The position numbers were made by a program, and so were the translations under genes. The notes below the pieces were generated by a model, which made no database searches, was not told the DNA's origin, and saw only the letters and a list, made by a program, of their open reading frames with translations. From Escherichia ruysiae (GTDB taxonomy: Bacteria; Pseudomonadota; Gammaproteobacteria; Enterobacterales; Enterobacteriaceae), in NCBI RefSeq assembly GCF_031323975.1, contig NZ_JAVIWS010000001.1, positions 372,001-436,000 of the forward strand: a DNA stretch of 64,000 nucleotides, given 5' to 3'. Shown here one piece after another: positions 54,941 to 63,110 of this stretch (position 1 is the stretch's first letter; each line of letters begins with the position of its first letter).

Positions 54941-56260
54941 ATGGATATCTGCTCCCGAAACGTGAAATTAACGATCAAAAAGCCAGCCACACTCGTTGCT
55001 CTGGCTCTTTTACTGTGTAGTTGTAAGACCACACCGCCAACGCCAATAACTACACCACCAGCAGGTTCAAAACCACCAGCGACAACACATCAACCAGCGC
55101 AGCCGATGCGAGGTATCTGGCTGGCTACTGTCTCTCGCCTCGACTGGCCCCCCGTTTCCTCGGTTAATATCAGTAACCCCACCAGCCGAGCCCGCGCACA
55201 ACAACAGGCGATGATTGACAAGTTAGATCATCTACAACGTCTCGGCATAAATACGGTCTTTTTCCAGGTAAAGCCCGATGGTACAGCCCTTTGGCCATCG
55301 AAAATTTTACCGTGGTCCGATCTTCTGACCGGCAAGATTGGTGAAGATCCAGGTTACGATCCGCTGCAATTTATGCTCGACGAAGCCCACAAGCGTGGGA
55401 TGAAAGTGCACGCATGGTTTAATCCCTACCGCGTGTCGGTTAATACAAAACCCGGAACTATCAGGGAATTGAATAGCACCCTGTCACAGCAACCAGCCAG
55501 TGTCTACGTGCAGCATCGCGACTGGATCAGAACGTCGGGCGACCGTTTTGTTCTCGACCCTGGTATCCCTGAGGTTCAGGATTGGATCACATCAATAGTT
55601 GCGGAAGTGGTTTCCCGTTATCCGATAGATGGCGTGCAGTTCGACGATTATTTCTATACTGAATCACCGGGTTCGCTGCTGAACGATAACGAGACGTACC
55701 GCAAATATGGGAGAGCTTTTGCATCAAAAGCAGACTGGCGGCGCAACAATACTCAGCAATTAATTGCAAAGGTATCGCACACCATCAAAAGCATTAAGCC
55801 TGAGGTTGAATTTGGCGTTAGCCCGGCGGGCGTCTGGCGCAACCGATCACACGATCCGCTCGGTTCCGATACACGAGGCGCAGCAGCCTATGACGAATCC
55901 TATGCAGATACCCGCCGTTGGGTAGAACATGGTTTACTGGATTATATTGCCCCACAAATTTACTGGCCTTTCTCACGTAGCGCAGCACGCTATGACGTAC
56001 TGGCAAAATGGTGGGCAGATGTCGTCAAACCGACCAAAACCCGTCTATATATCGGTATTGCCTTCTATAAAGTGGGTGAACCCTCAAAGATAGAACCTGA
56101 CTGGATGGTTAACGGCGGCGTGCCAGAACTAAAAAAGCAGCTTGATCTTAACGATGCTGTACCCGAAATTAGCGGCACGATTCTGTTCCGCGAAGATTAC
56201 CTTAATAAGCCACAGACCCAACAAGCCGTTAGTTATCTGCAAAGTCGTTGGGGTAGTTAA
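54941..56260 (+). CDS. digH: DigH (YddW), outer-membrane glycosyl hydrolase lipoprotein
   Basis: A 439-residue lipoprotein with a lipobox before Cys28 (LLLCSC), a proline/threonine-rich linker and a GHL10/DUF187 domain. DigH cleaves denuded peptidoglycan glycan strands left after amidase action in cell division. The family landmarks MRGIWLATVSRLDWP (start of the domain), VFFQVKPDGTALWPS, DGVQFDDYFY with its acidic residues, and APQIYWPF are all present. The start at 54941 gives the known length; an earlier in-frame ATG at 54884 would place the lipobox too far from the N-terminus. Confidence 0.92.
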   Translation: MDICSRNVKLTIKKPATLVALALLLCSCKTTPPTPITTPPAGSKPPATTHQPAQPMRGIWLATVSRLDWPPVSSVNISNPTSRARAQQQAMIDKLDHLQRLGINTVFFQVKPDGTALWPSKILPWSDLLTGKIGEDPGYDPLQFMLDEAHKRGMKVHAWFNPYRVSVNTKPGTIRELNSTLSQQPASVYVQHRDWIRTSGDRFVLDPGIPEVQDWITSIVAEVVSRYPIDGVQFDDYFYTESPGSLLNDNETYRKYGRAFASKADWRRNNTQQLIAKVSHTIKSIKPEVEFGVSPAGVWRNRSHDPLGSDTRGAAAYDESYADTRRWVEHGLLDYIAPQIYWPFSRSAARYDVLAKWWADVVKPTKTRLYIGIAFYKVGEPSKIEPDWMVNGGVPELKKQLDLNDAVPEISGTILFREDYLNKPQTQQAVSYLQSRWGS

Positions 56261-56275
56261 ACGCCCTCTTTTACT

Positions 56276-56310
56276 GTGTCATGCCGGTGATGCAAGCACC
56301 GGCATGACAC
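56276..56310 (+). terminator. Large hairpin after digH
   Basis: GTGTCATGCCGGTG and CACCGGCATGACAC form a perfect 14-bp stem with a 7-base loop, 16 bases after the digH stop. No T run follows. It probably stabilises or ends the transcript. Confidence 0.6.
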
Positions 56311-56609
56311 CCTGCAAAATGCCGTAACCTCTTAAATAAAATTATCTCCATATAAGCAAATTGCTACAATCCTCTGATTAATTAGTATCAACATGAAAAA
56401 CAATACGATATTCGTCACCACCGAAAAATAATCACGATGGGCTATACTCTTCAGAAGAACAGTAGCGTAGATTAAAACTGTCTAATCCGTTTATTTCTTT
56501 TCATTATATCCTCATATTTCAGGAGAATATGGTGCGATAAGTCTGTCCAGTATGTTGCGTTTCGTTTTTTGATCCCATCTGCCTTTCCAGTCGTATAAGG
56601 GGCTGAATT
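56311..56609. other. Promoter region of dosCP
   Basis: About 300 bp, AT-rich, upstream of dosC. dosCP is strongly RpoS-dependent in K-12. A CTATACT -10-like element near 56441 is the best candidate for a stationary-phase promoter. No gene seen. Confidence 0.4.
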
Positions 56610-57992
56610 ATGGAGATGTACTTTAAAAGAATGAAAGATGAGTGGACTGGATTAGTTACCCAGGCTTCCCCTCTCATTCGCGCTAAAGCCGCAGAAATTG
56701 CTGTTGCACATGCCCATTACCTGAGCAATGAGTTTTATCGTATTGTACGCACAGACCCACATGCCGAAGAGTTTTTGAGTAACGAACAGGTTGAAAGGCA
56801 ACTTAAAAGTGCTCTGGAAACATGGATTATCGATGTGCTCTCTGCTCAAGCGGACGATGTTGATAGGCTTATACAAATCCAACATACCGTGGCCGAAGTA
56901 CATGCCCGTATCGGCATTCCCGTAGAAATCGTTGAGATGGGTTTTCGTGTATTGAAGAAAATCCTCTATCCAGCGATATTTTCCTCTGATTATTCGCCAG
57001 CGGATAAACTTCAGGTTTATCATTTTTCGATTAACAGTATTGATATAGCCATGGAAGTTATGACCCGGGCGTTTACCTTTAGCGACAGTAGTGCGGCTAA
57101 AGAAGACGAGAATTATCGTATCTTCTCACTACTTGAAAATGCCGAAGAAGAAAAAGAACGGCAAATAGCCTCATTACTTTCATGGGAATTAGATGTTATT
57201 TATAAAGTCCTGTTGGATTCTGATTTAGGCAGCAGCTTACCGTTAAGCCAGGCTGATTTTGGCTTATGGTTTAACCATAAAGGTCGGCATTATTTTAGCG
57301 GTATTGCCGAAGTCGGTCATATCTCCCGCCTTATTCAGGATTTCGACGGGGTTTTTAATCAGACAATACTCCATGCCAAGAATCTGAGTAACAAAACTCT
57401 GCGAGTGAAGTTTTTATTGCAGATACGAAATACCGTATCGCAAATTACAACCTTATTGCGAGAACTGTTTGAAGAAGTTTCTCGCCATGAAGTGGGAATG
57501 GATGTGTTGACTAAGCTACTTAACCGCCGTTTCCTGCCGACTATCTTCAAACGTGAAATTGCCCATGCCAATCGGGCTGGCACGCCGTTATCTGTTCTCA
57601 TCATCGATGTTGATAAATTCAAAGAGATCAATGATACATGGGGACATAACACCGGCGACGAAATTCTGCGTAAAGTCTCGCAGGCGTTTTACGACAACGT
57701 CCGTAGTAGTGATTATGTTTTCCGCTACGGTGGTGATGAATTTATCATTGTACTGACGGAAGCCTCAGAAACTGACACTTTACGTACCGCAGAACGTATT
57801 CGCAGTCGGGTAGAAAAAACCAAACTGAAAGCTGCAAACGGCGAAGATATTTACCTCTCTCTGTCCATTGGTGCCGCCATGTTTAATGGACATCCGGATT
57901 ATGAACGTTTAATTCAAATAGCCGACGAAGCTCTGTATATCGCCAAAAGACGAGGTAGAAACCGTGTTGAACTCTGGAAAGCCAGTCTTTAG
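56610..57992 (+). CDS. dosC: DosC, haem oxygen-sensing diguanylate cyclase
   Basis: A 460-residue globin-coupled diguanylate cyclase. The globin domain is at about 1-155 with the proximal haem ligand H98 (QHTVAEVHAR). A middle helical domain (about 170-295) and the GGDEF domain with GGDEF at 374-378 follow. Oxygen bound to the haem raises c-di-GMP synthesis. It forms an operon and a protein complex with DosP, 24 bp downstream; both also work in a degradosome-like complex with PNPase. Confidence 0.96.
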   Translation: MEMYFKRMKDEWTGLVTQASPLIRAKAAEIAVAHAHYLSNEFYRIVRTDPHAEEFLSNEQVERQLKSALETWIIDVLSAQADDVDRLIQIQHTVAEVHARIGIPVEIVEMGFRVLKKILYPAIFSSDYSPADKLQVYHFSINSIDIAMEVMTRAFTFSDSSAAKEDENYRIFSLLENAEEEKERQIASLLSWELDVIYKVLLDSDLGSSLPLSQADFGLWFNHKGRHYFSGIAEVGHISRLIQDFDGVFNQTILHAKNLSNKTLRVKFLLQIRNTVSQITTLLRELFEEVSRHEVGMDVLTKLLNRRFLPTIFKREIAHANRAGTPLSVLIIDVDKFKEINDTWGHNTGDEILRKVSQAFYDNVRSSDYVFRYGGDEFIIVLTEASETDTLRTAERIRSRVEKTKLKAANGEDIYLSLSIGAAMFNGHPDYERLIQIADEALYIAKRRGRNRVELWKASL

Positions 57993-58016
57993 ATTCACCC
58001 GGATGCAGAGGTAATC

Positions 58017-60422
58017 ATGAAGCTAACCGATGCAGAAAATGCCGCTGACGGCATTTTTTTCCCCGCGCTTGAGCAAAATATGATGGGCGCGGTGTTAATC
58101 AACGAAAATGATGAAGTCATGTTTTTCAACCCCGCTGCAGAGAAGCTTTGGGGATATAAACGCGAAGAGGTCATTGGCAATAACATCGATATGCTGATTC
58201 CCCATAATTTGCGCCCAGCACACCCTGAATACATCCGGCATAACCGCGAAGGAGGTAAAGCGCGTGTCGAAGGAATGAGCCGGGAATTGCAGCTGGAGAA
58301 AAAAGATGGCAGTAAAATATGGACACGATTTGCCCTGTCAAAAGTGACTGCCGAGGGGAAAATTTATTACCTGGCGCTGGTGCGAGATGCCAGCGTTGAA
58401 ATGGCGCAGAAAGAACAGACCCGGCAGTTGCTCATTGCCGTGGATCATCTCGACCGACCTGTGATTGTGCTTGATCCTGAGCGTCATATCGTTCAGTGCA
58501 ATCGCGCGTTTACAGAAATGTTCGGCTATTGCATCAGCGAAGCCAGCGGTATGCAGCCCGATGCGCTGCTTAACATTCCTGAATACCCGACAGATAACCG
58601 CATCCGCTTACAGCAGCTTTTGTGGAAAACCTCCCGCGATCAAGATGAATTTTTGCTATTAACGCGCACGGGTGAAAATATCTGGATTAAAGCGTCTATC
58701 AGTCCGGTCTATGACGTGCTTGCTCATCTACAAAATCTGGTAATGACCTTCTCAGATATCACCGAAGAACGGCAAATCCGCCAGCTGGAAGGCAACATCC
58801 TCGCCGCCATGTGCAGCAGCCCACCGTTTCACGAAATGGGTGAAATCATTTGCCGTAATATTGAAGCCATTCTTCATGAATCGCATGTGTCACTGTATGC
58901 ATTGCGTAATGGGATGCCAGTGCATTGGGCGTCGTCCTCTCATGGGACAGAAGTAAAGAATGCACAAAGCTGGGCTGTTACCATTCGCCAGCGCGATGGC
59001 GCACCAGCGGGAGTTCTGCAAATCAAGACGGCTGCAGGGACAGAAACCAGTGCATTTGTCGAACGCGTGGCAGACATCAGCCAGCATATGGCCGCACTGG
59101 CGCTGGAACAGGAGAAAAGCCGCCAGCACATCGAACAGCTAATCCAGTTTGATCCGATGACCGGTCTGCCAAATCGCAATAATCTGCACAATTACCTCGA
59201 TGACCTTGTCGATAGAGCTGTATCTCCGGTGGTTTATCTTATTGGCGTCGACCATATTCAGGATGTGATCGACAGCCTCGGCTATGCGTGGGCCGATCAG
59301 GCATTGTTAGAAGTCGTTAATCGCTTTCGCGAAAAACTCAAACCCGACCAGTATCTCTGCCGCGTTGAAGGTGCACAGTTTGTCCTCATTAGTCTGGAGG
59401 ATGAAGTCAGCAACATTACCCAAATCGCTGATGAGCTACGCAACGTCGTTAGCAAACCGGTCATCATTGACAATCAGCCTTTTCCTTTAACCTTAAGTAT
59501 TGGTATCAGTTACGACGTTGGCAAAAACCGTGACTACCTGCTTTCTACCGCCCACAATGCGATGGATTTCATTCGCAAAAACGGCGGTAACGGCTGGCAG
59601 TTCTTTAGCCCGACAATGAACGAGATGGTTAAAGAGCGGTTGATATTAGGCGCGGCGCTGAAAGAAGCAATCAGCAACAACCAGTTGAAGCTGGTTTACC
59701 AGCCGCAGATCTTCGCCGAAACGGGCGAACTGTATGGTATTGAAGCTCTTGCTCGCTGGTATGACCCGCAGCATGGACATGTTCCCCCTTCCCGGTTTAT
59801 TCCCCTCGCAGAAGAGATTGGTGAAATTGAAAATATTGGTCGTTGGGTAATTGCTGAAGCCTGTCGCCAGTTAGCAGAATGGCGAAGCCAGAATATTCAT
59901 ATCCCGGCGTTATCCGTAAACTTATCTGCGCTGCATTTTCGCAGTAATCAGCTACCCAATCAGGTTTGCGATGCGATGGAAGCCTGGCAGATTGACGGCC
60001 ACCAGCTGACGGTGGAAATCACTGAAAGCATGATGATGGAACACGATACGGAGATCTTTAAACGCATCCAGATCCTGCGGGATATGGGCGTAGGTTTATC
60101 TGTCGACGATTTCGGTACAGGCTTTTCCGGCCTGTCACGCTTAGTCAGCCTGCCGGTAACGGAAATTAAAATCGATAAAAGTTTTGTCGATCGTTGCCTG
60201 AGCGAAAAACGCATCCGTGCCTTATTAGAAGCCATTACCAGCATTGGGCAAAGCCTGAACTTAACCGTAGTGGCAGAAGGTGTGGAAACGAAAGAACAGT
60301 TTGAGATGTTACGCAAGATTCACTGCCCCGTGATTCAGGGCTATTTCTTCTCACGTCCTTTGCCCGCTGAGGAGATCCCTGGCTGGATGTCTACTACGCT
60401 ACCGCTTCAAATCGACGCTTAG
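58017..60422 (+). CDS. dosP: DosP, haem oxygen-sensing c-di-GMP phosphodiesterase
   Basis: An 801-residue enzyme: haem PAS domain (about 10-120; proximal ligand H69 and distal M87, equal to His77 and Met95 in literature numbering), second PAS (about 135-260), GAF-like region, a degenerate GGDEF domain (active-site region RVEGAQF instead of GGDEF) and an EAL domain with E576-A-L in IEALARW plus the DDFGTG loop near 700. Oxygen on the haem raises hydrolysis of c-di-GMP to pGpG. The C-terminus (LPLQIDA) is two residues longer than K-12 as remembered. Confidence 0.96.
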   Translation: MKLTDAENAADGIFFPALEQNMMGAVLINENDEVMFFNPAAEKLWGYKREEVIGNNIDMLIPHNLRPAHPEYIRHNREGGKARVEGMSRELQLEKKDGSKIWTRFALSKVTAEGKIYYLALVRDASVEMAQKEQTRQLLIAVDHLDRPVIVLDPERHIVQCNRAFTEMFGYCISEASGMQPDALLNIPEYPTDNRIRLQQLLWKTSRDQDEFLLLTRTGENIWIKASISPVYDVLAHLQNLVMTFSDITEERQIRQLEGNILAAMCSSPPFHEMGEIICRNIEAILHESHVSLYALRNGMPVHWASSSHGTEVKNAQSWAVTIRQRDGAPAGVLQIKTAAGTETSAFVERVADISQHMAALALEQEKSRQHIEQLIQFDPMTGLPNRNNLHNYLDDLVDRAVSPVVYLIGVDHIQDVIDSLGYAWADQALLEVVNRFREKLKPDQYLCRVEGAQFVLISLEDEVSNITQIADELRNVVSKPVIIDNQPFPLTLSIGISYDVGKNRDYLLSTAHNAMDFIRKNGGNGWQFFSPTMNEMVKERLILGAALKEAISNNQLKLVYQPQIFAETGELYGIEALARWYDPQHGHVPPSRFIPLAEEIGEIENIGRWVIAEACRQLAEWRSQNIHIPALSVNLSALHFRSNQLPNQVCDAMEAWQIDGHQLTVEITESMMMEHDTEIFKRIQILRDMGVGLSVDDFGTGFSGLSRLVSLPVTEIKIDKSFVDRCLSEKRIRALLEAITSIGQSLNLTVVAEGVETKEQFEMLRKIHCPVIQGYFFSRPLPAEEIPGWMSTTLPLQIDA

Positions 60423-60425
60423 TAC

Positions 60426-60451
60426 ATCTTGCCCGCGCAGGCGGGCAAGAT
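60426..60451 (+). terminator. dosCP terminator
   Basis: ATCTTGCCCGC and GCGGGCAAGAT form a perfect 11-bp stem with a GCAG loop and TT after it, directly behind the dosP stop and before the convergent omptin gene. Confidence 0.75.
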
Positions 60452-60489
60452 TTCACGTATTCATATTCCGCCATTCGCCCGATGCTATA

Positions 60490-61413
60490 TTAAAATTTGT
60501 ACTGAATGCCCGCGCCAATAATGTAATTATAGTTTTGCATCCCTGGCGAATCTTTCTCTTTTACGCTTTCACCCTTGTCTTTATAAGAAATTACTGTGTT
60601 ACCAATATCATTAGAGAATCTACTCCATGATATTTCTGTGAAAATCCGCGCCTGTGAGTTAATGTTATACCCCGCATTAATAAGACCTGAATAATATTTT
60701 TGGTTGGATACTTTATCTTTAAATGTAATGTTGCGCAAATAATGCTGATCTGTTCCTTTCCCTTCTCCCCAGGCGCTATATTTAAATTGAGCAATAATAT
60801 CAAAATCATGATAGACATATTTACCAGAAAGACCTAAATAAGGCGCACTGAATTTTTGTTGGTAGCCAATAACTCTTTGGTCATGAGGAATATCTCCAGT
60901 GTCGGCACCATTATCATAACTATAGTAACCTCCTTTCGCCAGCCAACTGAAACGCGTCTCCTGATAGCCTAACATAGCGCCGAGTTGGTAACTCGGATCC
61001 GTTAAAAACCAACCTGTCATATTGAGATCAAACTGATTTGCAAAATTCAACCGCGTTGCCGGGTGATGTGACCAATCGCTCCAGTGGTGCTGCCCCGGCT
61101 CCAGCCAGTCATAATCATCCATTAGCGTACCGGCAGACGCAATCGTCGTCCAGCCTTTAGCATTAAGCGTCAGCCATGAGATTGCATCCCAGGTTAGCCC
61201 CATTTTAATAATGGGGGTATTTTGAATTTTCCAGTCCAGTTGGCTAAGTTTACCGCCATCGCTATAAACAAACTCACCTGACTCACCATTCAGAAATGAA
61301 AGAGAAGCATCACCAAAAACATTGTCAGATAAGAAATTAAATTCTGAAGATGCGCTTGCATACTGACTTAGAGAAATTAAAGCAATAGCAAAAGAGACCT
61401 TTTTCATCAACAT
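60490..61413 (-). CDS. Omptin-family outer-membrane protease
   Basis: A 307-residue relative of OmpT. Residues 1-22 are a signal peptide (ends ASA). The ten-stranded barrel pattern runs throughout, ending in a C-terminal phenylalanine (AGIQYKF) typical of outer-membrane barrels. The catalytic pairs are present: D100 and D102 (DDYDW, for D83/D85 of OmpT) and D222/H224 (TDQHY, for D210/H212). It would cleave between basic residues in antimicrobial peptides or plasminogen. The start at 61413 has AAGGA seven bases upstream. It occupies the interval between dosP and osmC where K-12 has the ddp operon. It differs clearly from OmpT and OmpP; ArlC is another possible relative. Confidence 0.85.
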   Translation of the reverse strand: MLMKKVSFAIALISLSQYASASSEFNFLSDNVFGDASLSFLNGESGEFVYSDGGKLSQLDWKIQNTPIIKMGLTWDAISWLTLNAKGWTTIASAGTLMDDYDWLEPGQHHWSDWSHHPATRLNFANQFDLNMTGWFLTDPSYQLGAMLGYQETRFSWLAKGGYYSYDNGADTGDIPHDQRVIGYQQKFSAPYLGLSGKYVYHDFDIIAQFKYSAWGEGKGTDQHYLRNITFKDKVSNQKYYSGLINAGYNINSQARIFTEISWSRFSNDIGNTVISYKDKGESVKEKDSPGMQNYNYIIGAGIQYKF

Positions 61414-61690
61414 AGTTTCATCCTTATTAAACAATGTTAATTAGCTCATTAATTAAATTTAACTAATTCAAATTAATTAAATCAACTGAATCTTACAATG
61501 CCATAAATGTTTCTCACCATCAAACAGAGAACATAAATAAACAGAGTTTTACTGTTATTCTGAACGAAATAGGAGTTTACAACCTGATGCAATAATGATT
61601 GTTCGGGAACAGGCGGGAATAACGAAAAGAATGACGATGCCGTTTAAATGCGAGATTTCATTGAGATAATCAGAAAATATTGGTGTAAAT
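61414..61690. other. AT-rich upstream region of the omptin gene
   Basis: About 280 bp with repeated ATTAATTAAAT motifs near 61440-61490, carrying the omptin promoter. PhoP-like GTTTA repeats were looked for, since other omptins are PhoP-controlled; only isolated GTTTA-type hexamers were seen. No gene. Confidence 0.4.
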
Positions 61691-61693
61691 GCT

Positions 61694-61718
61694 TGCCGGA
61701 TGACAACATCATCCGGCG
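61694..61718 (-). terminator. osmC terminator / REP-like hairpin
   Basis: TGCCGGATGA and TCATCCGGCG pair around a 5-base loop, six bases after the osmC stop on the minus strand. The GCCGGATG core is like REP units. Confidence 0.6.
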
Positions 61719-61723
61719 AGTAC

Positions 61724-62155
61724 TTATGCTTTCAACTGGTAATCCAGCGTAATTTCCGCTTTCAGTACCTGAGAAACCGGGCATCCGGCTTTTGCTTTCT
61801 GAATAATGCCGTCAAAGGTTGAGGCATCAATACCCGGTACGGCAACTTCACTCTTCAGTGCGATTTTGGTAATCGCGAAACCAGCATCGACTTTATCCAG
61901 CGATACATCGGCAGTGGTATCAATCGATGTTGGCGTGAATCCCGCTTCCCCCAGCATTAATGAAAGCGCCATCGAGAAACAAGCGGCATGTGCAGCGCCA
62001 ATCAATTCTTCAGGGTTGGTTCCTTTTTCGCCTTCAAAACGCGTGTTAAACCCATACGGCTGTTGGTTCAGCACGCCGCTCTCGGTGGATACTGTTCCCT
62101 TCCCGCGTTTGATATCGCCTTCCCAGTGTGCCTGACCTTTCTTATGGATTGTCAT
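61724..62155 (-). CDS. osmC: OsmC, osmotically inducible organic hydroperoxide reductase
   Basis: A 143-residue thiol peroxidase that reduces organic hydroperoxides. The two active cysteines are in HAACFSMAL (about residue 59) and AGCPVSQVL (about 125). Induced by osmotic stress, RpoS, NhaR and the Rcs system in K-12. An AGGAGAGCAAC ribosome site precedes the ATG. It is divergent from bdm. Confidence 0.96.
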   Translation of the reverse strand: MTIHKKGQAHWEGDIKRGKGTVSTESGVLNQQPYGFNTRFEGEKGTNPEELIGAAHAACFSMALSLMLGEAGFTPTSIDTTADVSLDKVDAGFAITKIALKSEVAVPGIDASTFDGIIQKAKAGCPVSQVLKAEITLDYQLKA

Positions 62156-62499
62156 TGTTGCTCTCCTGTGGGCTTAAAAAGGAAATTATAGACTACGTGA
62201 GAAACAGCACGAGGATAAGCAGGATATTCCGAATAAAATCCGGCGAAAATATTACCTCCGAACTTAAATAAAATTACCACAACAGAAGGCGGGGAATATA
62301 TGGTTTAAAAGATATTGCAGCAATATCAAGCAACGAATGCCAATAACAATAGTCATGAATATCATGCAGTTAAAATATAAAACACATCAACCAGGACTAA
62401 TCTTAACAACGAAGCGGCAAATATTTGCCATGCTGAATGTGCTTTATAAATCTGCGATCCGTAGCAGACACCATAAATACACAGACACGGAGAATCACT
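62156..62499. promoter_or_regulatory. osmC/bdm divergent control region
   Basis: A 344-bp stretch with no gene. It holds the osmC promoters and the bdm promoter (RcsB and osmotic control in K-12). A near-perfect palindrome GATATTGC-A-GCAATATC at 62311-62327 looks like an operator, but I cannot name the protein. Confidence 0.55.
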
Positions 62500-62715
62500 A
62501 TGTTTACTTATTATCAGGCAGAAAATTCAACAGCAGAACCCGCTCTGGTTAATGCCATTGAGCAAGGCCTTCGGGCAGAGCACGGTGTTGTCACTGAAGA
62601 TGACATTCTCATGGAGCTGACCAAATGGGTGGAAGCTTCTGATAACGACATCCTCAGTGATATCTACCAGCAAACGATCAATTATGTGGTCAGTGGCCAG
62701 CACCCTATGCTTTAA
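62500..62715 (+). CDS. bdm: Bdm, biofilm-dependent modulation protein
   Basis: A 71-residue protein (MFTYYQAEN... GQHPML) recognised as Bdm (YddX). It is osmoshock- and Rcs-induced, linked to flagellar gene expression, and its mRNA is cut by RNase III. Acidic helical protein without a known domain. The start at 62500 has GGAG upstream and gives the known length; the frame is open 21 codons further up. Followed by sra after about 100 bp. Confidence 0.93.
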   Translation: MFTYYQAENSTAEPALVNAIEQGLRAEHGVVTEDDILMELTKWVEASDNDILSDIYQQTINYVVSGQHPML

Positions 62716-62816
62716 GCTGCTATGCTTGATCGGCAACCTAATTTAGGGGTTTAGCACGTGTTTCTTCGCTACGGCGATGTTGTCCTTAAAACTAGCAACA
62801 GGATTGAGGAGTACAA

Positions 62817-62954
62817 ATGAAATCGAACCGTCAGGCACGTCATATTCTTGGACTGGATCATAAAATTTCTAACCAGCGCAAAATAGTTACCGAAGGTGAC
62901 AAATCCAGCGTGGTAAATAACCCAACCGGCAGAAAATGCCCCGCTGAAAAGTAA
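62817..62954 (+). CDS. sra: Sra (RpsV), stationary-phase ribosome-associated protein S22
   Basis: A 45-residue basic protein ([20 protein letters not shown]... then TGRKCPAEK) recognised as Sra, which binds the 30S subunit in stationary phase. AGGAG lies six bases upstream. A cysteine is present where K-12 has Arg as I recall (RKCPAEK versus RKRPAEK). Confidence 0.93.
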   Translation: MKSNRQARHILGLDHKISNQRKIVTEGDKSSVVNNPTGRKCPAEK

Positions 62955-62985
62955 TCCTTAACAATCAGTCCTCAATGACGATTAA

Positions 62986-63020
62986 ACACCATTGCCTGCG
63001 CAATGGTGTTTTTGTTTTTA
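62986..63020 (+). terminator. sra terminator
   Basis: ACACCATTGC and GCAATGGTGT pair over 10 bp with a small loop, followed by TTTTGTTTTTA. A strong intrinsic terminator. Confidence 0.88.
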
Positions 63021-63110
63021 TCTGCTTTATACTTGGGGGCGACGCCCTGGCGGTAAAGCAAAGACGATAAAAGCACCCCAGGGATGGATATTCAAAAAAG
63101 AGTGAGTGAC

